Shown: one piece after another, positions 56,655 to 64,000 of the stretch
Numbering within the stretch: position 1 is the stretch's first letter
How the letters are laid out: the number at the start of each line of letters is the position of its first letter
NCBI GenBank assembly: GCA_963682175.1
Contig: OY821791.1
Span: 31,618,326-31,682,325 of the forward strand
Direction of reading: 5' to 3'
Length of the DNA stretch: 64,000 bases
DNA from: Triglochin maritima
Lineage: Eukaryota; Streptophyta; Magnoliopsida; Alismatales; Juncaginaceae
The notes under the pieces: generated by a model
The model's database searches: none
Told to the model about the DNA's origin: nothing
The model's input: only the letters and a program-made list of their open reading frames with translations
Made by a program: the position numbers and the translations under genes

Positions 56655-57886
56655 TGATGCATTGCATACATTGCATCATAAGTCTCTCATTTAGATTAAT
56701 TTTATATCAATAAATGCTACTAAGGTATGTGTTTAGTCTTATTTACAGAATACAGGGACCTGAATGCAAATTACCCATATCCCGAGCATAAATGCGTGCC
56801 AGAGACTCATTTCTGTCATAAAGACCAAGTTCAAGATTATCGGGATTCAAATGGAAATTCATCCAAGCATAAAAGCATTCAAGGACCTAATTGCAAAAAG
56901 ACCAAGGACTTAAGCACAAAAGTAGCCAGAGACTAAATTGCAAAAAGCCGAGGACCCAACTGCAATTAAAGCACCAAAATATTATCTTGAAGAAATTCTA
57001 AAGAAAAATCAATTTGGATCTCCAAATATATATGAAGGAATTAATTCGGAGCTAAAAAGAAAGGAAAGAAATCATCCAGACGTGCAAAGGATATTGAAAT
57101 CATACCATAATCACACAGGAAAAATCTGGATTAAATCAGCGCATATATTGTGGCGAAATCGCCGCATCCTACGTGTATTGTGCGGCGGAAACGCCACCCC
57201 CTTGTGGATCCGTGGCTGCGGATTTTGTCCAGTCTTGTTTCGCCACGTGTACTTTCCCATTTTATACCTAGGTCCCTTGTATCAGCTATAAATAGCCCCG
57301 AAACGTTGTGTAGAGGATGTTCTTAGCTTATGTTCTTAATTTTAGTCCTTAGCTTTTGTTCCATACTTTAGTAATAAAATTCTGTTTTTTTTATTTCTTG
57401 TTTTTAGTTTTCTTTTGTAGTTTCTCTAGGACCCTTTCTCCTTCCCTCCATCCATGAGTTTCTAACTCTTTCCAAAGGGTGGAGGTGACGGATTTAGGGT
57501 GAAGAGAAGAAGAATAAAAGTTATTATTTTAATTTTGTGTTAGTATATTTTGATTACTTGAGTTTATGTTAAATCATTTATCATGTAATGCTTTATAACT
57601 AATATGATTTACTATAAGTTTCTGAATTCTCTAATCTAAACCCTATATTTAAACCTCCACCCAACGGAATTCACCATCTTTGTTCTTATTTTAGTTTTAT
57701 TTGTTCATGTTTCATGCTTTAGAAAATTAAAAATCAAAAATCTCAAAACCAAACTTATTCTTCTCTCCTTCTTTCCCCTAATCGAAAATCACACAAATAA
57801 CAAATCTCTCACTCCTTGTGTTCGACCCGTACTTGCCACGTCTACATTGATGCCGTGCACTTGCGGTATAAATTTAATTCTCATCA
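56655..57886 (+). repeat. 5' LTR of D
   Basis: TGATGCATTGCATAC to AATTCTCATCA, 1232 bp. TATAAATA at 57287-57294. Hairpin pair at about 57151-57165 and 57182-57197 (GCGGCG-gaaa-CGCC). Confidence 0.92.
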
Positions 57887-57892
57887 AGTTTT

Positions 57893-57910
57893 TGGCACCG
57901 TTGCCGGGGA
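57893..57910 (+). other. Primer-binding site, tRNA-Asp with one mismatch (D)
   Basis: TGGCACCGTTGCCGGGGA, one change from the perfect A site. Confidence 0.85.
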
Positions 57911-59161
57911 GGCGACGCAGATTTTGTTTGTTGTTGATTTCGATTCTATTCTGTTTATCTTGTGCACGATCTAAGTATTTGGATTTGTGTTTCAGGAGAA
58001 AATAGAGCGCGCGGTGAAATCTGAACGCAGTCTGAGCAACAAGGGCGGCGAAATCGCCGCATACCAAGAAGAATCTGCGGCGGAATCGCCGCACATTTGA
58101 AGAATCTCGGTTTCATTTTTTTCTGAGGTCGTCTCCATCTCTGGGTGGACGCGTAGCGAGAGCGGGCGGCGAACCCGTCTGAGCATTGCGGAGGTAACTT
58201 TTCTTGCCTTTCTCGTAAAATCTTAATTTTCGAAAAGTTCCTTTTCGTAGAACTGCACGTGTTAGGGAAAAATTCCATAATTGGCAATAATTCAACTCTG
58301 ACCTAAAAATTGGCAAAATTAGAAGGACTTAGTGCATGCATCATATAATGTTTTGTTTGCATTATTCTTGCTAAATTCTTGTAAATTATTTTTATTGTTG
58401 AAGAGTGCTGGAGGCAAGGTACGTATCGCGTTTTAACGATTGTATTTAAGCATATAATTTAGTTTGCATACAACCTTGCAATTGCCCCCAATTAAAGACA
58501 AATGTTTGACTATCTTTGCTAGATTTAAGTTAAACTATCTTAAGGGCAACTCCGTAGGAAAAGATACGGTGGGGATTTCATCACCCTTCCGTGACCCACA
58601 AATCACAATCCTAAAGTGTCACCCAAGCTTTAAAATTAAAATCAATTAGACATTGGCCCCTAAGGACTCGAACTCAATTAAGGAGAAGATTAGTTTGACT
58701 TGCTATGACCTGAAGCTGATCGAATTTAATTTGGTGTCTAGAAAGTGTTTTTGTGTTGACGAAAGTCTTCCAAGCGAAGTGGTTGTCTAATTGGCACCGA
58801 CTCTGTCGGAAGCGCCCCCACTAGCTATACACGGCCTGGCCAAGTTGGTTTGATTAGTGAGGGAGGTGAATCAAGCAAATCAATTCGACTCAACCAGTTA
58901 GGAGTCGTCTAGATTTAAGCGACACTAGGTCTAGGATTGTTAGAATCATGCTTGTTTAGGAAACTTCTGACCAACCCTCTTATATATCTTTTAGAGTTAA
59001 GTTTCCCTTCTCCTTTGAGTCATCTTCTTCTCACCTTATTCTATGTTATAGTCTCCTCCCCTTTACACTCTCTGGTAGCGTTTTTAGGGTCGAGTCGAGC
59101 ACTTTTTACGAGTTTAGCCTCGTGGTGGTGAGAGTGGTCGACTCTAGAGCTCTTTGTGAAG
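57911..59161 (+). other. Leader of D
   Basis: Non-coding, collinear with A's leader. Hairpin pair GCGGCG-aaat-CGCCGC (58045-58060) and GCGGCG-gaat-CGCCGC (58077-58092). Confidence 0.7.
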
Positions 59162-60652
59162 ATGGAAGGTTACATAGGCGACCATCCATATCATTGTTGG
59201 GACCAGGACAATTCGTCCTGGTATTCCGGACCCATGCAACCTGGGGTGGCTCAGACTAACACCACATATGGTTGGGACAATCCTAATTGTGTGGCTGAGC
59301 AATCTTCATATTGGGGTAACACGAGAGAGACACCGACTGCTAGACCACAATCTAGTTATGTCGGATCATATGCTGGTCAACAAACTGAGACATTACAACA
59401 AACTTTTGCCTCCTTCATGCGTAGGACAGACAACATGAGTGCACCGGTGGCTCCAGTAGCCGTACCGTGCGACTGTTGTGGGTTGAGTGGTCATGTTATC
59501 AAGGAATGTCCTTATGTTCCCCCAGAGCCTGAGTATGAGCATACCTTTTCCCAAAACGCTCAATATGACTATTACGCATCCGCGTACAACCCGAGAGTGA
59601 TGGATTCGTGGAGAGACAATTCATATCCAAATTCTTATACTTCATTTTCACCTCAGTATCCTCCTCCCGAATACCCAGAGTCCTACCAACACCCCACTCC
59701 AAACCATTGGACTTACTCTCACCCCATCAACACCCAACCTAAAAATTTCCCAAGCTCTGACTTGAACCTCATAGTTGACCGCATACCTGATTCCCTGGAA
59801 CAAACTCTCCTTACATTCATGGAAATCACTCAACAGTCCGTACAAAATATGGTACTGCAATTGAGTCAAATGTCGCAACAATTAAGTAAACGTGAGGAGA
59901 GTAACTTTTCTTGTCAACATGAGGGTTCATCTTTTGATATCGAACCACCACCACATCCACAAATTCAAAGCACAATCTTTCAAAGCCAAAATCCTAGTCA
60001 GTCTGAAGGACTTGGGGTTTCAATTCACGATCACTTAGTGGAGGATTCGATACACTTTGAGAATACAATTGACCAATTTCATCATGAGTCGGCCCAGGAT
60101 TGTGCCTTATCTTCTTGCCTTGTGGCCCTTGAGCCACATGATCTTCATGTTGTGCCTCTTAAGGACTCACCTCTGGTGGAGCAAGAGCTCCCTAGCATCC
60201 TCAATTTCAAACAACCTGATGAGAGTTTGTCTCTCACTATTGTTCCTGATCATCTTGGAAATGATGGAACATCAAACGACTACATTGCTCATGAGGGTAT
60301 TAGGAGTTCCTTGGAGGATACATTGGGTATGAGACCCATTTTATGTTCGCCTGGTGTGTCGGATATGCCTAATGAGGTTCTTGTCCTCGTTCCGACGCAC
60401 CAGCCAGTTGGTTGGAGAGTTTGGATCGACGATCATAACTTCAACACCGCAACGGGAGAAACTCTTCTTACGGTGCCCCTTAATTCCCAAACTCTCGAGA
60501 GGTTCAAGCTCTTTCAGTTTGATCCTTTGAATGAGATGCCTTTGCGTCCAATTCATGAACCTCTCATTTCATCTAGTGCTTTTTGTGAAGGCGGCCCACG
60601 CATGCGTATTCTGGCCCCACGTGGTGTCATGTTCCCTTTCCAAGTGCACTGA
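59162..60652 (+). CDS. Zinc-knuckle plus tail-domain protein of element D, no capsid or protease
   Basis: The first ATG is at 59162 (MEGYIGDHPYHCWDQDN), giving 496 residues. A CCHC knuckle CDCCGLSGHVIKEC lies near residue 102, followed by YDYYASAYNPRVMDSWRDN, which corresponds to the YNPGWRNHPNF motif after the knuckle in A and C Gag. No capsid lies before it and no protease after it. The middle is proline- and glutamine-rich. The last 190 or so residues (ALEPHDLHV ... RSSLEDTLGMRPIL ... PTHQPVGWRVWIDDHNFN ... FKLFQFDPLNEM ... VMFPFQVH) are homologous to the tail of C's frame. The frame has no defects although the LTRs are about 2% apart. A role in RNA binding is inferred from the knuckle; the tail is of unknown function. 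Confidence 0.75.
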   Translation: MEGYIGDHPYHCWDQDNSSWYSGPMQPGVAQTNTTYGWDNPNCVAEQSSYWGNTRETPTARPQSSYVGSYAGQQTETLQQTFASFMRRTDNMSAPVAPVAVPCDCCGLSGHVIKECPYVPPEPEYEHTFSQNAQYDYYASAYNPRVMDSWRDNSYPNSYTSFSPQYPPPEYPESYQHPTPNHWTYSHPINTQPKNFPSSDLNLIVDRIPDSLEQTLLTFMEITQQSVQNMVLQLSQMSQQLSKREESNFSCQHEGSSFDIEPPPHPQIQSTIFQSQNPSQSEGLGVSIHDHLVEDSIHFENTIDQFHHESAQDCALSSCLVALEPHDLHVVPLKDSPLVEQELPSILNFKQPDESLSLTIVPDHLGNDGTSNDYIAHEGIRSSLEDTLGMRPILCSPGVSDMPNEVLVLVPTHQPVGWRVWIDDHNFNTATGETLLTVPLNSQTLERFKLFQFDPLNEMPLRPIHEPLISSSAFCEGGPRMRILAPRGVMFPFQVH

Positions 60653-61999
60653 CCCACTCTTGAGGTTTCCATTTGATGTCTTTTGACAAATGAAGATGAG
60701 AACTTATGTTTGTACATAGTTATATATATAAAAAAAATAAAAAAAGAAAAAAAGAAAAAAAAGAAAAGTACAATAAAAGACTCCTTCAGTGAGCATCGAT
60801 TGTTGTGAGCCCCAACCCTTGTGTATTTGGGCATCATTGCTTTCACGTATTTATCCCTTCTTTAGTATCTCACAGGTTTTGAGGGAATTCGGGTTTTGTC
60901 CATCAACAGAGCCATGAACTTTCCTTTGTACTTCACGTTGGTGAGATCTTTCCTTTTTCATGCATAAATCCATGTAGTATCTTGCTCACATTCATTGAGG
61001 ACAATGCATGATTTAGGTGTGGGGGGTGTTTATGTATATATCTATGTATATTCTGCTCTTTAAAAAAAACAATATTCCATGACATAGCTTAAGATTGAAC
61101 CGCCAAAACCCGTGTACAAAATGCATTGAGTTTTTGTTCCTTATTATATAGTTCTGCTTGTAGAAATTTTGACATAAATCTAAATTCCAAAGAAATAACC
61201 CATTACCCTTTAAGACATGTATGCACTTAAATTGGATGAATCAAATCTTTGAAGTGGTTGATAAAAAGCAGAGGTTGAGGAAAATATACCGGGAAGTGTG
61301 GACTTCTAATAGCAATTAAGCCTTGAGGAAAATAAAAGTAAAAATAAAAATAAAGGAATAAAGTGAGGAAAGCACATTTTGCAAAATGATTACAAAAGCT
61401 CAAGCCTTCGAGTCACTGGTTCGTAGGGGTATCTTGAAACCCGGTAACTTGAGTCTGCCGGCTCGGGATTATCGACCAAACTCGCTACACGAATGCAAAA
61501 AAGGGTAAAAGTGTCAGAAAAAGCAAATGTGTTGAATCACGGAAAAAGAAAAGAAAAATAAATACTCAAGACCCAAAGCTAAAAGAATGATCCATGTCAT
61601 GGTTGATCCGAATGATACTTCACCACCAGAGGAGGCGTGCAAAATAATTTAAGTGATAACATGTGTAGAAGGGTTAGTGGTGTGAATATTGGAGGAACAA
61701 AGACCAAATCAAAAAATTTATGAGTTAGACTTATATAATGAGCATGCAAGAATTCTCAATAAGATGTATAAGGTTGAGGTAGGGATATTGAGAGTTATTA
61801 ATAAGACTTTGTGGGTGTGTCAACTGAAAACCCTCACGAGACAAAACTCGTCCTTTAAGGAAACTTGGGGGTTTAAAGGCTTGTTGCACATGCTAAGTGC
61901 AACCGTGATTCCTACGAAAGTGAGTTAGGATTTCCCTGTTTTCATTTTCATTATATTCTGCTTTGCTAGGGACTAGCAAAATCTAGGTGTGGGGGTATT
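60653..61999 (+). other. 3' non-coding region of D
   Basis: A-rich run at 60728-60775; internal purine tract after TTGAGGACAATGCATG (60992-61030); region 61070-61680 collinear with A's 3' region; short ORF start MEEQRPNQKIYELDLYNEHA at 61689; final purine tract AGGTGTGGGGGTATT at 61985-61999. Confidence 0.7.
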
Positions 62000-63228
62000 T
62001 GATGCATTGCATACATTGCATCATATGTCTCTCATTTAGATTAATTTTATATCAATAAATGCTACTAAGGTATGTGTTTAGTCTTATTTACAGAATACAG
62101 GGACCTGAATGCAAATTACCCATATCCCGAGCATAAATGCGTGTCAGAGACTCATTTCTGTCATAAAGACCAAGTTCAAGATTATCGGGATTCAAATGGA
62201 AATTCATCCAAGCATAAAAGCATTCAAGGACCTAATTGCAAAATGGCCAAGGACTTAAGCACAAAAGTAGCCAGAGACTAAATTACAAAAAGTCGAGGAC
62301 CCAACTGAAATTAAAGCACCAAAATATTATCTTGGAGAAATTCTAAAGAAAAATCAATTTGGATCTCCAAATATATGAAGGAATTAATTCGGAGCTAAAA
62401 AGAAAGGAAAGAAATAATCCCGACGTGCAAAGGATATTGAAATCATACCATAAACACACAGGAAAAATCCGGATTAAATCAGCGCATATATTGTGGCGAA
62501 ATCGCCGCATCCTACGTGTATTGTGCGGCGGAAACGCCGCCCCCTTGTGGATCCGTGGCTGCGGATTTTGTCCAGACGTGTTTCGCCACGTGTACTTTCC
62601 TATTTTATACCTAGGTCCCTTGTATCAGCTATAAATAGCCCCGAAACGTTGTGTAGAGGATATTCTTAGCTTATGTTCTTAATTTTAGTCCTTAGTTTTT
62701 GTTCCATACTTTAGTAATAAAATTCTGTTCTTTTATTTCTTGTTTTTAGTTTTCTTTTGTAGTTTCTCTAGGACCCTTTCTCCTTCCCTCCATCCATGAG
62801 TTTCTAACTCTTTCCAAAGGGTGAAGGTGACGGATTTAGGGTGAAGAGAAGAAGAATAAAAATTATTATTTTAATTTTGTGTTAGTATATTTTGATTACT
62901 TGAGTTTATGTTAAATCATTTATCATGTAATGCTTTATAACTAATATGATTTACTATAAGTTTCTGAATTCTCTAATCTAAACCCTATATTTAAACCTCC
63001 ACCCAACGGAATTCACCATCTTTGTTCTTATTTTAGTTTTATTTGTTCATGTTTCATGCTTTAGAAAATTAAAAATCAAAAATCTCAAAACCAAACTTAT
63101 TCTTCTCTCCTTCTTTCCCCTAATCGAAAATCACACAAATAACAAATCTCTCCCTCCTTGTGTTCGACCCGTACTTGCCACGTCTTCATTGACGCCGTGC
63201 ACTTGCGGTATAAATTTAATTCTCATCA
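62000..63228 (+). repeat. 3' LTR of D
   Basis: 1229 bp, partner of 56655-57886. TATAAATA at 62630-62637. Followed by the tttgc duplication and then transposase sequence. Confidence 0.92.
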
Positions 63229-64000
63229 TTTGCAATTCCACATTCCTGCACTGAGCATGTCTTGCCATATTTGCACTCATGTGTCTCAAACAGAACCTGT
63301 GAACGTGACCTCGTTCTGGAGAAAAATGTCTTCACAATATTTGTAAGACCTGAAAAATGGTAACTAAAAATACACAATTCATCTCGCATGGATACTCTAG
63401 AGGTCAAAATACTTAAGAACCATTGTCACGAGCTTCCTGATTCTTTTTCAACAACCGCAAACACCAAAGGAAACAAACCAGAGTTTGTGTCGGTACCCAT
63501 AGAAACCAAAAGAGTACCCTCAAACTTGCCAAACAAATGAGTCTCATCAATGCTCAAAATAGGTCTACAATACTGGAAACATTCAATTGATGCTGCGAAT
63601 GACCAGCAAATTCTCTGAAACTGCTCAATGTTTTGATTTATCCTCTGAGTCTGAATCTCTACTATTGTGTCGAGGTTGGTGGTGCAAATATTAGACATAA
63701 AGCATCTTAAATTACGATAAGATGTCTCATCAACTCCGTATACTTTTTCCAATGCTTTCTTCCGGGCGTACCAAGCTTTATCATACTTGATGTCTGTGAA
63801 GTAATGAGTCTTTACTAGAGCTTGAATTTCTACAGGAGTGACGGTTATGTTTGTTCGAATGGTGGCAAGAATCATGATAGAAATTAAACCGGCATCACAT
63901 TACACGTGGTCATGCAAAATGCCCTCGTTACTACAGTTGTGTTCAGACATGTACCTCTTCACTTGAAAACATTCTTTGATCTGAAAGTAAGAGGTATGTA

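Larger units (their letters stand above)
56655..63228 (+). mobile_element. D: Athila-like non-autonomous element, A-type LTRs
   Basis: LTRs 56655-57886 and 62000-63228, duplication tttgc at 56650-56654 and 63229-63233, tRNA-Asp type primer-binding site, one ORF, and two purine tracts. The LTRs begin and end as in A. By eye they differ at about 20-25 positions plus small indels (near 2%), so D is older than A. It splits the transposase pseudogene. Confidence 0.92.
55849..64000 (-). pseudogene. Mutator-like transposase, split by element D and decayed
   Basis: Minus-strand coding runs from beyond 64000 to 55849, minus the insertion at 56655-63228. Right part: FQVKRYMSEHNCS, a stop, YDKAWYARKKALEKVYG, FQYCRPILSIDETHLFGKFE and LLVSMGTDTNSGLFPLVFAV, the DDE core start of plant Mutator-like transposases, degrading after ESGSS. 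Left part: HHPNGFRWINDQEDILYWAL, MTTNLSETFNNVLKRVRDLP, the SWIM finger CLCGFIDAHHIPCSH (C-x-C-x9-C-x-H), then in another frame RRTGRPKTKKIRN and a terminal knuckle CEQCRKLGHNSKTC. Stops and at least one frameshift (between about 56050 and 56130) make it inactive. It would cut and move elements sharing its terminal repeats. Confidence 0.87.

Overview
The window is from a land plant, probably a flowering plant. It is almost entirely transposable-element DNA: Athila-like and chromovirus Ty3 retrotransposons, Ty1/copia elements, a Mutator-like transposon with a plant mobile domain (PMD) gene, and a fragment like the N-terminus of a CC-NBS-LRR resistance gene. No tRNA, rRNA, CRISPR or prokaryotic signal was seen, and the species cannot be named from this sequence. 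The only convincing non-transposon coding DNA is a three-exon 3' gene fragment on the minus strand (46578-47695) and the resistance-gene scraps near 35.5-36.0 kb.

Layout. 1-7091: 3' part of an Athila-like element (E1) with a long intact pol frame, a second ORF and its 3' LTR, inserted into the gag of a minus-strand copia element (copia-1, 7092-8583). 9137-33396: a degraded plus-strand copia element (copia-2) opened by successive insertions: a minus-strand solo-LTR-like unit B (9548-28957, target duplication gaaac); inside it a minus-strand Athila-like element C (12757-28355, aaaat); inside C's 3' LTR a young plus-strand element A (13351-20645, acccc). 33397-37514: non-coding DNA with local duplications and resistance-gene fragments. 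37515-44000: a decayed chromovirus (F). 44001-48005: a CACTA end, a truncated F-like LTR (G) and the gene fragment. 48006-50261: a Mutator-type non-autonomous element filled with a 21-bp minisatellite. 51732-52042: a hAT-like CCGGTCC-rich unit. 53247-64000: a PMD pseudogene convergent with a Mutator-like transposase pseudogene, the latter split by element D (56655-63228, tttgc).

How the parts relate. E1, C, A and D share Athila-type 3' regions; A, D and C show a primer-binding site for tRNA-Asp (that of E1 lies outside the window). Only E1 carries reverse transcriptase and integrase. C has the same LTR family as E1 but ends after protease in a different tail. A has gag-protease only. D, with A's LTR family, has lost capsid and protease but keeps a zinc knuckle and a tail homologous to C's. 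This looks like one autonomous type with several pol-less derivatives. E1's own reverse transcriptase has an Asn in place of a catalytic Asp.

The most interesting unexplained signals are: the shared tail domain of C and D; pairs of short GC-rich hairpins in LTRs and leaders of otherwise unrelated elements; the minisatellite-filled Mutator element; the PMD/transposase convergent pair with palindrome arrays on both sides of the PMD gene; and the gene fragment with perfectly consistent splice phases.
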